Assembly (NCBI GenBank): GCA_036504815.1
Contig: DASXUN010000004.1
Coordinates: 237,326-301,325, forward strand
Length of the DNA stretch: 64,000 bases
Direction: 5' to 3'
Source of the DNA: Gemmatimonadaceae bacterium
GTDB taxonomy: Bacteria; Gemmatimonadota; Gemmatimonadetes; Gemmatimonadales; Gemmatimonadaceae
Shown: one piece after another, positions 1 to 9,198 of the stretch
Layout: each line of letters opens with the position of its first letter
How positions within the stretch are numbered: the first letter of the stretch is position 1
Position numbers and translations under genes: made by a program
The notes under the pieces: model-generated
What the model saw: only the letters and a program-made list of their open reading frames with translations
Databases searched by the model: none
What the model was told of the DNA's origin: nothing

Positions 1-1
1 G

Positions 2-184
2 GCGCGCGTGGCCGCGCTCGCCGCCCGCGGTGTGGAGGGTTACGCGTTGCTGCAGGACGATGGAAGCGTGCGCCTGTACGCAGGCGCGTTTGAAACGGCC
101 GCTGCGGCGGTGCCCCTCGACGCGGAGCTTCGCGCCGCCGGGCTCCACCCGCAGCTGGCGTACCGAACCGGGAGAACGTTCTAA
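2..184 (+). CDS. C-terminal end of a gene cut by the window edge, possibly SPOR-domain protein
   Basis: The reading frame is open from the first bases to the TAA at 182-184, giving 60 residues and no start, so only the C-terminus is present. The pattern GYALLQDDGSVRLYAGAF followed by an alpha-helical stretch resembles the last repeat of a SPOR (peptidoglycan-binding) domain, but this is a weak resemblance over few residues. The stop directly abuts the GTG of smc at 185, so the two genes are probably co-transcribed and translationally coupled. The function cannot be settled without the upstream sequence. Confidence 0.5.
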   Translation, partial: ARVAALAARGVEGYALLQDDGSVRLYAGAFETAAAAVPLDAELRAAGLHPQLAYRTGRTF

Positions 185-3100
185 GTGCGATTGACCAGAC
201 TCGAGCTGCACGGCTTCAAGTCGTTCGCGGACCCCACGGACCTGTCGTTCAATCCGGGGGTCACCGCGATCGTCGGCCCCAACGGCTGCGGCAAGTCCAA
301 CGTCTCGGACGCCGTGCGCTGGGTGCTCGGCGAGCAGCGCGCGCGGCTGCTGCGCGGCGCCAAGATGGAGGAAGTCATCTTCCAGGGGTCGTCGGCGCGC
401 AAGCCGGTCAACATCGCCGAGGTCTCGCTGCACTTCTCCAACGAGGAGGGCGTGCTCCCCATCGCGTACCGCGAAGTGGTGATCACGCGCCGGCTCTCGC
501 GCTCGGGAGAGAGCGAGTACCTGCTCAACCGCACGCCGTGCCGCCTGCGCGACATCCACGACCTGCTGCGCGGCACGGGGCTCGCCGCCGACGTGGGGGT
601 GGTGATCGAGAGCAAGATGATCGACGCGCTGCTCAGCGATCGTCCCGATGACCGGCGTGAATTGTTCGAGGAAGCCGCGGGCGTGGGGCTGTATCGCGAT
701 CGCCGCCGCTCCACCGAGCGCCGCCTCGAGGAGACGTCGGCCGACCTGGCGCGCCTGGACGACCTCATCAACGAGGTCGGCAGCCAGGTGCGTTCGCTCG
801 CGCGCCAGCGGAAGAAGGCGGAGCGCCACACCGAGGTGATGAAGCGCCGCCGGTCGGTGGAGCTCACGCTCGCCGAGCGGGAGATGGCGTCGTGGATGGA
901 CGAGCTGTCGCGACTCGACGGCGAACTCGCGGCGCTGCGCGAACGCGTCCCCGAGGGCGAGCAGCGCGTGCGCACCGCCGAGCTGTCGCGCGATGCGGCG
1001 CACGCGGCGCGCGCGGCGGCCGATACGTCGCGGCAGGAACGCACGCGCGTCGCCACGCAGCTGCGCGAGTCGCAGCAGCTGCTGCAGCGCGAGGTGGCCG
1101 TGGCCGAGGAGCGCCACCAGAACGCCCTGGCGCGCCGCGAGCGCGCCGAGCAGGAGCGCAGCGAGGGGGCCGCGTTCGGCGACCGCCTGCGCAATGAGTG
1201 GGATGCCGCCCGCGCCGAGGAGGCGCAGTGCGAAGCCGCGGTGCGCGAGGCGGCCGAGTCGCTGCAGCGCGCCGTCGCGGCCGAGGAAGAGACGCGCGGT
1301 GGCGTGGCGGCGGCGCGTGATGCGCTGGGGCTCGCCGATGCCGCCGTGCGTGAGGCGCGCGATCGCATCCATCGCATCCAGCTCGAGCGCGAAGGCGCCG
1401 AGCGTGAGGCCGGCGAAGTCGCCCAGCGCAATGTGATCCTGGCCGGCGAACGCGAGCGGCTCGCCGAGCAGCTGCAGCTGGCCGAGCGCGAATTTGCCGT
1501 GGCCGCCGAGGCGCTCGCCGTCGCGCAAGGCGCCGCCGGGCAGGCCACGGGCTCGCTCGACGAGGCGCGGGCGCTCGCCCGCCGACTCGGCGAGCAGGAA
1601 GCCGCGGCGCGTGCCGACCTTCGCCGCGTGGAAGAGGAACACACCGGTCTCCAGGGCAAGCTGAGCGCCCTCGAAGGACTCGAACGCGAGCGCGTCGGCC
1701 TCGCTCCCGCGGCCGCGCGCCTGCTGCGCGAGCGCGAGCAGTTCGGCGAGGGGGCGGTGCTGGGACCGCTCTCCGACTTCATCGGCGCCGACGCCGCGGC
1801 CGCGGCGCTCGTGGAGCGCTTCCTGGGCGCCACGGTGCACGCGGTGGTCGTCCGCGACCGCGCGGTCGCCGATGCCGTGCGCCACTGGCACGCGCGCACC
1901 ACGCCGGGAGCGCTGCTGCTCCTTCCGCTCGACGCGCTCACCGTCGCCGACGAAGGGTCGGATGGCGAGGAGCTCGCGGGACGCGTGCAGGCCGAAGGAC
2001 CGGTGCGCGCCTGGGTGCGCGCGCTGCTCGGCAGGGTGCGCAGCATGGACGAGGGAACCGCCTTCGTGGATGCGCGCGGCGCCGTCTGGCTGCCGGGTAC
2101 CGGCACCGGGGCGGGTCCGCTGCGCCGCAAGGCCGAGCTGTTCCAGCTGCGTGCCGACCTGCAGACCATCGGCGCCCGCCGCGAGGCGGCGCTGTCCGCC
2201 CTGCAGCGGGTGCACGCCGACGTCGTGGCCGCGGAGGGCGCGGCGGCCGCCGCGGCGCACGCCGACAGTCTCGCGCAGCAGGAGGCCCAGCGCGCTTCAT
2301 CGGTTGCGGCTGAGCGGGAACGCACCGTGCAGCGGTTGGAGCGCGATGTCGCCGAGGCCGAGGCGCTGGCCCAGCGGCTCGCGGCGCGCCAGGCCGAGCT
2401 GTCGGCTCGCGCGGCCGAAGGGGCGGCGCGCATCGAGCAGGAGAACGAGGCGCTCGCGTTCGCCGAGCAGCGCGCGATCGAGGCGCGCGAAGCGCTTGGC
2501 GTCGCCGAGGCGCGCCAGGATGCGGCGCGCGAGGCGCGCTCCACCGCGCAGGTGACACACGCGCAGGCCGAGGCGCGCCGGCAGGTGGCCACCGAGCGCG
2601 AGGAACGTCTGGCCTTCGAGCAGGCCGGCGCGGCCGCGCGGCTCGAGGCGCTCACGCAGGAACTCGCGGCCATCGACGCCGCCGATGATGAACTGGCCCG
2701 CCAGATGACCGCCTGGCGCGACGACCTCGCGGGGCGCACGCAGTCGCTCGCATCGGCCGAACAGGCGCTCGAGGATGCCGAGGCGAACGTGCGCGCGGCG
2801 GACGCGGCGCTCGGGGCCGCCGAGCACGAGCTCGACGCCGCGCGGCGCGACGGCACGCTCGCGGCGGAGACGCTGCACCAGGCGGAGCTGCGCCACACGG
2901 AGCTCGGCGGCAAGCGGGCGGCGATTCGCGAACGCCTCGAGGCGGAGTGGCGCAAGCCGCTGGAGGAATTGCTCGCCGACTACGTGGCGCTGGACGTCGA
3001 GGACGACGCGCTGCGCGCCGAAGCCGAGCAGCTGCGCGCGCAGCTCGAGGCGCTTGGCCCGGTGAACGAGCTCGCCATCGAGGAGCACGACGAGACCGTC

Positions 3101-3694
3101 AAGCGCCTCGAGTTCCTGACGACGCAGCGGGCCGACCTGTCGGATGCGCAGAAGGCGCTGCGCGAGGCCATTCGCGAGATCGACACGACGGCGCGCGAGA
3201 TGTTCCTCAAGACGTTCGCCGAGGTGCGCGAGCACTTCCATCGCATTTTCATGACGCTGTTCGGCGGCGGCGAGTGCGACCTGCGGCTCGAGAACCCGGA
3301 GATGCCGCTCGACTGCGACATCGAGATTCACGCGTCGCCGCGCGGCAAGCGCACGCAGCGCATTCACCTGCTCTCGAGCGGCGAGCGCGCGTTGGTGGCG
3401 CTGTCGCTGCTCTTCGGCATCTTCCTGACCAAGCCCAGCCCGTTCTGCCTGCTCGACGAAGTGGACGCGCCGCTCGACGACCAGAATGTCGGCCGCTTCG
3501 TGAAGATGCTGAACGAGTTCAAGGTGAACACGCAGTTCATCGTCATCACGCACAACCCGCGCACCACCACCGAGGCCGCCGACGCCGTGTACGGCGTCAC
3601 CATGCAGGAGCCGGGCGTGTCGTCGCTGGTGAGCGTGCGCATGTCGGGACAGCCGGTGGACGAGGGCGCGCCGGAGGAAACCCCGGTCTCGTGA
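185..3694 (+). CDS. smc: Chromosome segregation protein SMC
   Basis: This encodes 1169 residues, the usual length for bacterial SMC, the ATPase that forms the condensin-like SMC-ScpAB complex on the nucleoid. The Walker A motif GPNGCGKS lies at residues 31-38. Two long Ala/Glu/Arg-rich coiled coils flank a hinge at about residues 510-660. The ABC signature LSSGERALVALSLL is near residue 1062 and Walker B LLDEVDAPLDD near 1086. The start is GTG at 185, directly after the preceding stop, and the start MRLTRLELHGFKSF matches the family N-terminus. The last codons overlap the next gene by 4 bp (GTGA), so they form one transcription unit. scpA and scpB are not nearby. The very GC-rich coiled-coil codons create long spurious antisense frames over the gene. 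Confidence 0.97.
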   Translation: MRLTRLELHGFKSFADPTDLSFNPGVTAIVGPNGCGKSNVSDAVRWVLGEQRARLLRGAKMEEVIFQGSSARKPVNIAEVSLHFSNEEGVLPIAYREVVITRRLSRSGESEYLLNRTPCRLRDIHDLLRGTGLAADVGVVIESKMIDALLSDRPDDRRELFEEAAGVGLYRDRRRSTERRLEETSADLARLDDLINEVGSQVRSLARQRKKAERHTEVMKRRRSVELTLAEREMASWMDELSRLDGELAALRERVPEGEQRVRTAELSRDAAHAARAAADTSRQERTRVATQLRESQQLLQREVAVAEERHQNALARRERAEQERSEGAAFGDRLRNEWDAARAEEAQCEAAVREAAESLQRAVAAEEETRGGVAAARDALGLADAAVREARDRIHRIQLEREGAEREAGEVAQRNVILAGERERLAEQLQLAEREFAVAAEALAVAQGAAGQATGSLDEARALARRLGEQEAAARADLRRVEEEHTGLQGKLSALEGLERERVGLAPAAARLLREREQFGEGAVLGPLSDFIGADAAAAALVERFLGATVHAVVVRDRAVADAVRHWHARTTPGALLLLPLDALTVADEGSDGEELAGRVQAEGPVRAWVRALLGRVRSMDEGTAFVDARGAVWLPGTGTGAGPLRRKAELFQLRADLQTIGARREAALSALQRVHADVVAAEGAAAAAAHADSLAQQEAQRASSVAAERERTVQRLERDVAEAEALAQRLAARQAELSARAAEGAARIEQENEALAFAEQRAIEAREALGVAEARQDAAREARSTAQVTHAQAEARRQVATEREERLAFEQAGAAARLEALTQELAAIDAADDELARQMTAWRDDLAGRTQSLASAEQALEDAEANVRAADAALGAAEHELDAARRDGTLAAETLHQAELRHTELGGKRAAIRERLEAEWRKPLEELLADYVALDVEDDALRAEAEQLRAQLEALGPVNELAIEEHDETVKRLEFLTTQRADLSDAQKALREAIREIDTTAREMFLKTFAEVREHFHRIFMTLFGGGECDLRLENPEMPLDCDIEIHASPRGKRTQRIHLLSSGERALVALSLLFGIFLTKPSPFCLLDEVDAPLDDQNVGRFVKMLNEFKVNTQFIVITHNPRTTTEAADAVYGVTMQEPGVSSLVSVRMSGQPVDEGAPEETPVS

Positions 3695-4785
3695 CCCGCG
3701 CCGCAGGAGGGCAACCGCCGGCGGCGCCGGCGCGGAGAGCGACGCTCGGCGGAAGCCGCTGGCGTGCCGCGGCGGCCGTCGCCGTGGGCGTCCTCTGGGC
3801 GGTGCCCGCCGTCGCCCAGCGAACCGTCACCGTTATCGGCCCGACGCAGAACCCGCTTCGCGAGGGCATACCGGCGTTCACGATCGTGGGCTCGGGCTTC
3901 ACCGCCGCGGACATGCCGCTCCGGTTTACGTTGCAGGTGGGAACCAACCCGTCGTTCGCGTCTGGCATGCTCACCGACACCACGGTGTCGAGCGCCGGGA
4001 CGAGCCGAACCATCGCGCCGCGACGGCTGTTGCCGGAAAAGAGTTCCGTGTACTGGCGCGGCGTCGTAACCACCACCTCTGGGCTTCAGGTAAACTCCGC
4101 GATCACCGGTCCCATCCTCACCGCCCCGTGGCTGACGCTCGTCGCGCCGAACAATCCGAACGGCGCGGTGGTCTACTCCAACCGGCCGCCATTCACCTGG
4201 TCGTCGGCGCGCATTGACGCCTCCGCGGGACGCTGGCAGTACGAGATTCGCATCACCGCTTCGAACGGCCAGACGGTGCTGGTCGGCCGCCTCGACGACA
4301 CCGTGTATGTCCCGGTGCGCGATCTCGAGGGCAACACGTCGTATCGCTGGTCGGTGCTCGCCTGGACGGCGGCGGGCGACTCGACGCACGTGGCCAGCAT
4401 CGCATCCTTTGTGGTGCTCGATCCTTCCGTGCCGTTCGCGACCATCCTGTTCCAGAACTTTCCGAATCCGTTTCCGAACGCGCGCATGAACGCCACCTGC
4501 ATCTGGTTCGACCTGCGCATGGCGTCGCGCGTGGAGCTGCAGGTCTTCGACCTGCGCGGCAATCAGGTGCGGTCCCTGATTCCCGGCTCCGCCTTCAGCT
4601 CCGCCAGCCTGCCGGCCGGCCGCTATGGTCGCGCGAGTGAGGGGAGCAACGCCGGCTGCGACCCGCGGCTCTCTTGGGACGGCACGGATGAGTATGGACA
4701 CACCGTCCCCACCGGCGTCTACCTGATTCGCCTGCGGGCGGATGGCGTCGAGACATTCCGGAAGGCGTTGTTCAAGGGCAGGTAA
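3691..4785 (+). CDS. Exported protein with FlgD-like Ig C-terminal domain
   Basis: This encodes 364 residues starting at GTG 3691, which overlaps the smc stop by 4 bp. Residues 1 to about 40 are an Arg-rich start followed by a hydrophobic segment ending AVAQ, a signal peptide. The middle resembles one or two fibronectin or Ig-like beta-sandwich domains. The C-terminus shows NFPNPFP, then VELQVFDLRGNQVRSL, then SWDGTDEYGHTVPTGVYLIRL, the hallmark of the FlgD-like Ig fold that is also used as a C-terminal sorting or capping domain in Bacteroidota-like lineages. It is probably a periplasmic or surface protein of unknown role. Coupling to smc is unexpected functionally. A family A palindrome starts 2 bp after the stop and may end the transcript. 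Confidence 0.8.
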   Translation: MTRAAGGQPPAAPARRATLGGSRWRAAAAVAVGVLWAVPAVAQRTVTVIGPTQNPLREGIPAFTIVGSGFTAADMPLRFTLQVGTNPSFASGMLTDTTVSSAGTSRTIAPRRLLPEKSSVYWRGVVTTTSGLQVNSAITGPILTAPWLTLVAPNNPNGAVVYSNRPPFTWSSARIDASAGRWQYEIRITASNGQTVLVGRLDDTVYVPVRDLEGNTSYRWSVLAWTAAGDSTHVASIASFVVLDPSVPFATILFQNFPNPFPNARMNATCIWFDLRMASRVELQVFDLRGNQVRSLIPGSAFSSASLPAGRYGRASEGSNAGCDPRLSWDGTDEYGHTVPTGVYLIRLRADGVETFRKALFKGR

Positions 4786-4787
4786 CG

Positions 4788-4933
4788 GCGCGGAACGAGG
4801 AGGAGGTAGAGGCTCAGCGAGGGGGGACGAGAGGTGGAACGAGGAGGGAGTTCATCGGTGCGCCCGGGAACTCCCTCCTCGTTCCGTATCTCCACCCCCG
4901 TCCCTTCGCCTCCATCCCCTCCTCGTTCCGCGC
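4788..4933. repeat. Family A palindromic intergenic element, copy A1
   Basis: This is a 146 bp near-palindrome. The outer arms are GCGCGGAACGAGGAGG and CCCTCCTCGTTCCGCGC, and the inner arms are GGAACGAGGAGGGAGTTC and GAACTCCCTCCTCGTTCC around a short loop. The left arm is almost pure purine and the right arm almost pure pyrimidine. It begins 2 bp after the stop of the upstream gene and lies before the DAHP synthase gene. Related copies are at 18834, 27750, 42833, 48178, 49298 and 50313. Confidence 0.9.
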
Positions 4934-4956
4934 TGTTCCCATCAACTGACTATATT
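4928..4956 (+). promoter_or_regulatory. Possible promoter of the DAHP synthase gene
   Basis: TATATT at 4951-4956 is a good -10 hexamer in an otherwise GC-rich region, about 45 bp before the ATG at 5003. No convincing -35 hexamer is visible at the right spacing, where the right arm of element A1 ends. The call is tentative. Confidence 0.3.
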
Positions 4957-5002
4957 TCAAGTCTGTAGCCAAAACGGCTCGATACCCGCAGCGGAGCACG
5001 GA

Positions 5003-6037
5003 ATGCTCGTCGTCATGCAGGCCACCGCGACATCGGCAGACATTGAACGCGTCTGCACCGCCATCGTCGAGATGGGCTTCCAGCCCCTCCCGATGCCGGG
5101 CGCGCAGCGCACGACCGTCGGCCTGGTGGGCAACGATCGGCGCGTCGACGGTTCGCACATCGAGGCGCTGCCGGGCGTCGCGGAGATCATCTACGTCTCG
5201 AGCCCGTTCAAGCAGGTCTCGCGCGAGTGGCGCAGCGAGAACACGCTGGTGGCCATCGCGCCCGGGGTGACCTTCGGCGGCACCGAGGTCCCGGTCATCG
5301 CCGGCCCCTGCTCGGTGGAGAGCGAGAAGCAGATCCTGCAGGCGGCCACGCTGGTGCGCGCGGCGGGCGCCGTGGCGCTGCGCGGCGGCGCCTTCAAGCC
5401 GCGGTCGTCGCCGTACTCGTTCCAGGGGCTGGGCAAGAAGGGGCTCAAGCTGCTCCAGCGCGCCAAGGAGGAGACGGGGCTGGCCATCGTCACCGAGGCC
5501 ATGGACGACGAAGGGGCCCGGCACGTCGCGGAGTACTCCGACTGCATCCAGATCGGTGCGCGCAACATGCAGAACTACTCCCTGCTCAAGACGGTCGGCA
5601 AGCTGCGCAAGCCGGTGATGCTCAAGCGCGGCATGGCCGCCACCGTGCAGGAGCTGCTGCTCAGCGCCGAGTACATCCTGGCCGAGGGCAATGACCAGGT
5701 CATCCTGTGCGAGCGCGGCGTGCGTACGTGGGACCCGTCGTCGCGCAACATGTTCGACCTGAACGCGATTCCGGCGGTGCAGAAGCTGTCGCACCTGCCG
5801 ATGATCGCCGACCCGAGCCACGGCACCGGCGTGCGCGACCGCGTGGGACCGATGGCGCGCGCCGCCTTGGCCGCGGGCGCGGACGGGTTGCTCATCGAGG
5901 TGCATCCCGACCCGAACCGGGCGTTGAGTGACGGCGCCCAGTCGTTGTTCCCGCAGCAGTTCAGCGACCTGATGGACGAGCTCAGGACGATTGCCGCGGC
6001 GATCGGCCGGCAGATCGCCGCCATGCCGCCGCGGTAA
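5003..6037 (+). CDS. aroF: 3-deoxy-7-phosphoheptulonate synthase (DAHP synthase, type I beta)
   Basis: This encodes 344 residues. The enzyme condenses phosphoenolpyruvate and erythrose 4-phosphate in the first step of the shikimate pathway, in the cytoplasm. Residues 1 to about 70 (start MLVVMQATATSADIERV) form the ferredoxin-like ACT-type regulatory domain of the Thermotoga-type enzymes. The TIM barrel follows with AGPCSVES near residue 97, GAFKPRSSPYSFQGLG, LKRG, CERGVRTWD and IADPSHGTG. The ATG at 5003 was chosen because it begins exactly at the regulatory domain. The open frame upstream only crosses repeat A1. The TAA overlaps the lolA ATG (TAATG), so the two genes are coupled. Other aromatic pathway genes are not in the window. 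Confidence 0.95.
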   Translation: MLVVMQATATSADIERVCTAIVEMGFQPLPMPGAQRTTVGLVGNDRRVDGSHIEALPGVAEIIYVSSPFKQVSREWRSENTLVAIAPGVTFGGTEVPVIAGPCSVESEKQILQAATLVRAAGAVALRGGAFKPRSSPYSFQGLGKKGLKLLQRAKEETGLAIVTEAMDDEGARHVAEYSDCIQIGARNMQNYSLLKTVGKLRKPVMLKRGMAATVQELLLSAEYILAEGNDQVILCERGVRTWDPSSRNMFDLNAIPAVQKLSHLPMIADPSHGTGVRDRVGPMARAALAAGADGLLIEVHPDPNRALSDGAQSLFPQQFSDLMDELRTIAAAIGRQIAAMPPR

Positions 6038-6795
6038 TGCGGCACGTCGCCGAACAGGACGTGAGGGCGCGTCGCGTGCGGCGCGCCCTCGGTGCGTGCC
6101 GCGTCCTCGCGGCGGTCGCCATCCTGCTGACGGCCAGCGCATCGCGCGCCGCGGCGCAGTCCCGCAGCGACACCGCCGCCGCGATGACGCTCTATCGCGA
6201 GGCCGTCGCCAGGTTTGCCGGCGCGAAGACCATGCGCGCCGGCTTCGAGCAGACGCTGGTCAGCCCGGTCATCAAGACGCCGCGCCTCTCGCGCGGTGAA
6301 CTGATGCAGCGTCCACCCGATCGCTTCGCCTTTCGCTTCACCGACCCCGCCGGTGACGTGGTCGTCTCCGATGGCGCGGCGCTTTGGGTCTACCTGCCCA
6401 GCACCGCCAAGGGACAGGTGCTCAAGCTGCCGCGCGAAGTGGGCGGCGCCTTCGACGTCGTCGCGCGCCTGCTGGCGAATCCGGGCGATCGCATGCAGGT
6501 GCGCGTCGTCCCGGAGCGCGACCGGGTGGGCGGCGACGTCGTGACCGCGTTCGTGCTCACCCCGCGCGCGGACGGCGCGCCATTCCAGAGCGCCAGGGTC
6601 TGGATCGGCGCCGACCGGCTCCTGCGCCAGATCGAGATCGAGGAGCCGGGCGGTCTCCGCCGGCGCATGCGCTTCACCGACATGCGACTGGGCGTCGCGC
6701 TGCCGAAGCGCGCGTTTGTCTTCGACGTGCCGGACGGCGTGCGCGTCATCGATCAGGCGGCGCTGATGGGACCGGGCGCCCCGCGCCGCCCCTGA
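6037..6795 (+). CDS. lolA: LolA-like outer-membrane lipoprotein carrier protein
   Basis: This encodes 252 residues. LolA carries lipoproteins across the periplasm to the outer membrane. A signal peptide covers residues 1 to about 41, with a basic start, LAAVAILLTASASRA and AAAQ. The family core follows: an AGFEQTL motif, RGELMQRPPDRFAFRF, a VSDGAALWVYLPS strand, a glycine-rich turn, then LRRRMRFTDMRLG near the end. Length and motif order match LolA, although the sequence is divergent. The start overlaps the DAHP synthase stop by one base. A lolA gene indicates a diderm cell envelope. Partner genes lolCDE are not in the window. Confidence 0.85.
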   Translation: MRHVAEQDVRARRVRRALGACRVLAAVAILLTASASRAAAQSRSDTAAAMTLYREAVARFAGAKTMRAGFEQTLVSPVIKTPRLSRGELMQRPPDRFAFRFTDPAGDVVVSDGAALWVYLPSTAKGQVLKLPREVGGAFDVVARLLANPGDRMQVRVVPERDRVGGDVVTAFVLTPRADGAPFQSARVWIGADRLLRQIEIEEPGGLRRRMRFTDMRLGVALPKRAFVFDVPDGVRVIDQAALMGPGAPRRP

Positions 6796-6893
6796 TTCAG
6801 CGACCAGCGCGGGGCAGTCGTAGAATTGAAGACGGCACCGCGGGCACGCTCGCCGCGCACGCTGCCGTTTCGCTTCCATCGACTGAGGTCCGC

Positions 6894-9050
6894 ATGCGCT
6901 TTCGCACCGCCCTCGCCACCGTCGCCCTCCCTGTGCTCGCCGCGAGCGCCCACGCACAGTCCAGCGCGCCCGAACTCTGGCGCCAGGTTGAGATCATCCG
7001 CACCACCACGGGCGTCCCGCACGTCCGCGCCGAGAACCTGAAGGCCGCCGGCTACGCGCTCGGCTGGCTGATGCTCGAGGATTACGGCCCGCGCACCGCG
7101 CTCGGCGTGCTGCGCTCTTCGGGGCGCATGGGGCTCGTCTTCGGCCGCGACAGCATGGAGACCGACTTCCTCGAGCGCATCACCCGCGCGCGCGCCGTGG
7201 AGAGCTACGTGAAGCTCGAGCCGGCCACGCGCGAGGTGTACGAAGGCTTCGCCGCCGGGCTCAACCGGTACATCGCGCTGCACCCGGCGGAGTATCCCGC
7301 GGCCTTCCCGACCGACTTCACCGGCTACGACATTCTCGCCGGCGACATGGGCGGCCCCGCCTACGGCTCGGTGCGCCGCTTCCTTTCGAAGCTCGACCCG
7401 GCGCAGTTCCCGCCCGAGCGCGGCCGTTTCGGCGCGTCGCCGAGCGAGGGCGATGCCGAGTCCGAATGGACGCGCGACAACGTGGGCTCCAATGCGTGGG
7501 CGTTCGCGCCCAGCCGCACCAAGAGCGGCAAGGCAATCCTCCTGCGCAATCCGCACCTCGTCTGGACCTCCGGTTACTACGAGGCGCACGTCACCGTTCC
7601 CGGTGTGCTCGACTTCTACGGCGATTTTCGCATCGGCGGGCCGCTCACCCTCATCGGCGGCTTCAACGCGCACCTTGGCTGGGCCACCACCAACAACAAC
7701 CAGCGGCTCCAGGAGTTCTACGCCCTCGACGCCGACCCGGCGAACGCCGACCACTATCTCATCGACGGCACGTCGGTCCCGCTGCGCCGGGAGCTCGTCA
7801 CCGTGCTCTACCGCAACGGCGCCGGCCTCTCGTCGGAGACGCGGGAGTTCTGGTTCACGAACGCCGGCCCCGTGATCCACCGCGCGAACGGCAAGATCTA
7901 CGTCCTCAAGACGGCCAACGACGGGGAGTATCGCAACGGCGAGCAGTTCCTGCGGCTCATGCGCGCCGCGTCGCTGGACGAGTGGAAGACGGCCATGCGG
8001 CTGCGCGCGCGCGGCACGTCGAACTACACGTATGCCGACCGCGCCGGCAACATCCTGATGGTGTGGAACGCGACGCTCCCCCTGCTTCCGCATCCGTCGG
8101 GCGGCGACACCGTGGCGACGCCGGTGTCGCGCACCAGCGACATGTGGACGCAGTACGTCCCGTGGGACTCGCTGCCGCAGTTCCTCAACCCCAAGGGCGG
8201 CTACACGCACCAGGAGAACAGCTCGCCGCATTTCACCAACATGCGCGAGCCGGTGGACACGACCAACAAGTATCCGGGCTTCGAGAAGCCGTCGCTCTCG
8301 CTGCGCAGCCAGCTCGGGTGGCAGATCGTGGGCGGCACCAACAAGGTGACGCTCGAGGACGTCGTGCGGATGAAGCACACGTACCGCATGCTGCTCGCGG
8401 ACCGCGTGAAGCCCGACCTGATCACCGCGGTGAAGGCCACCAACCCGACCGGCGAGGTGGCGGCGGCGCTCGCGCTGATCGAGAAGTGGGACAACACCGC
8501 GGCGCCCGACTCGCGCGGCGCGATGCTCTTCGAGACGTGGTGGATGCGGTACGGCGCGGCCCTTCCCGACTCGCTGCGGTACACCAAGGCGTGGACGTCG
8601 GCCGACCCGACGCGCACCCCGTACGGCCTCTCGCAGCCCGCCAAGGCGGCCGAGGCCTTCGCGTGGGCGGTGACCGAGACCGCCCGCCGTCACGGATCGT
8701 ATGACGTGGCGTGGGGCGAGGTGCATCGCGTGCGCCGCGGCCCGGTGGATGTCCCCGTCGGCGGCTGCGGCGGCGCGCTCGGCTGTTTCCGCGTGCTCAA
8801 CTTCGCGCGCGATCCCGACGGCAAGCTGTCGGCCAATGGCGGCGACGGCTGGGTGCTCGCCGTGGAGTTCGGCGACACGCCGCGCGCCTATTCCGCGCTC
8901 GCCTACGGCAACAGTTCGCGCCCCGAGTCGCCGTGGTACTCCACGCAGGCCGAGCTCTTCGCGAAGGGTGACCTCAAGCCGGTCGCCTGGACGGCGGCGG
9001 ATGTCGAGAAGGCGGCGGTGGTCAGGTACCGGCCGGGGGAACTGAAATAG
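6894..9050 (+). CDS. Penicillin acylase family N-terminal nucleophile hydrolase
   Basis: This encodes 718 residues. The family makes a periplasmic precursor that cleaves itself into alpha and beta chains and hydrolyses amide bonds of acylated substrates such as beta-lactams or acyl-homoserine lactones. Residues 1 to about 22 are a signal peptide ending AHAQ. The alpha chain region holds RTTTGVPHVRAEN. The motif DNVGSNAWAF places the catalytic Ser at residue 199, the new N-terminus of the beta chain. NNNQRLQEFYALD, the GGYTHQENSSPHFTNMR region and the late VPVGGCGGALGCF Cys pair are also seen. The substrate cannot be predicted. The ATG at 6894 is chosen because it starts the signal peptide. 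A large palindrome begins 1 bp after the stop. Confidence 0.9.
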   Translation: MRFRTALATVALPVLAASAHAQSSAPELWRQVEIIRTTTGVPHVRAENLKAAGYALGWLMLEDYGPRTALGVLRSSGRMGLVFGRDSMETDFLERITRARAVESYVKLEPATREVYEGFAAGLNRYIALHPAEYPAAFPTDFTGYDILAGDMGGPAYGSVRRFLSKLDPAQFPPERGRFGASPSEGDAESEWTRDNVGSNAWAFAPSRTKSGKAILLRNPHLVWTSGYYEAHVTVPGVLDFYGDFRIGGPLTLIGGFNAHLGWATTNNNQRLQEFYALDADPANADHYLIDGTSVPLRRELVTVLYRNGAGLSSETREFWFTNAGPVIHRANGKIYVLKTANDGEYRNGEQFLRLMRAASLDEWKTAMRLRARGTSNYTYADRAGNILMVWNATLPLLPHPSGGDTVATPVSRTSDMWTQYVPWDSLPQFLNPKGGYTHQENSSPHFTNMREPVDTTNKYPGFEKPSLSLRSQLGWQIVGGTNKVTLEDVVRMKHTYRMLLADRVKPDLITAVKATNPTGEVAAALALIEKWDNTAAPDSRGAMLFETWWMRYGAALPDSLRYTKAWTSADPTRTPYGLSQPAKAAEAFAWAVTETARRHGSYDVAWGEVHRVRRGPVDVPVGGCGGALGCFRVLNFARDPDGKLSANGGDGWVLAVEFGDTPRAYSALAYGNSSRPESPWYSTQAELFAKGDLKPVAWTAADVEKAAVVRYRPGELK

Positions 9051-9051
9051 A

Positions 9052-9194
9052 GGATTGGGAATCCGGAACGGGATCAACGATTCCGAATTCGGACAGTGAT
9101 ACGCGATTGGGCGCCATGGCAGCGAGCCGAGGCGCCCAATCGTAATTCGCAATCCTGATTCGCGATCCTTGATCCCGTTCCGGATTCCAAATCC
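9052..9194. repeat. Family B palindrome filling the gap between convergent genes
   Basis: This is a 143 bp inverted repeat. The outer arms GGATTGGGAATCCGGAACGG (9052 on) and the complement of CCGTTCCGGATTCCAAATCC (to 9194) match at all but one position. The inner arms CGATTGGGCGCC and GGCGCCCAATCG close on a 16-base loop. The middle of the arms has diverged. It starts 1 bp after the acylase stop and ends 4 bp before the S41 peptidase stop, so it probably serves as a two-way terminator. Confidence 0.85.
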
Positions 9195-9198
9195 TAGA

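Noticed and set aside
181..2955. Long open frame on the minus strand opposite smc
   Set aside because: Composed of Arg/Ser/Ala-rich sequence created by GC-rich codons of smc; no domain and no start signal.
4814..6142. Long minus-strand frame opposite the DAHP synthase gene
   Set aside because: Antisense shadow of a gene with clear motifs.
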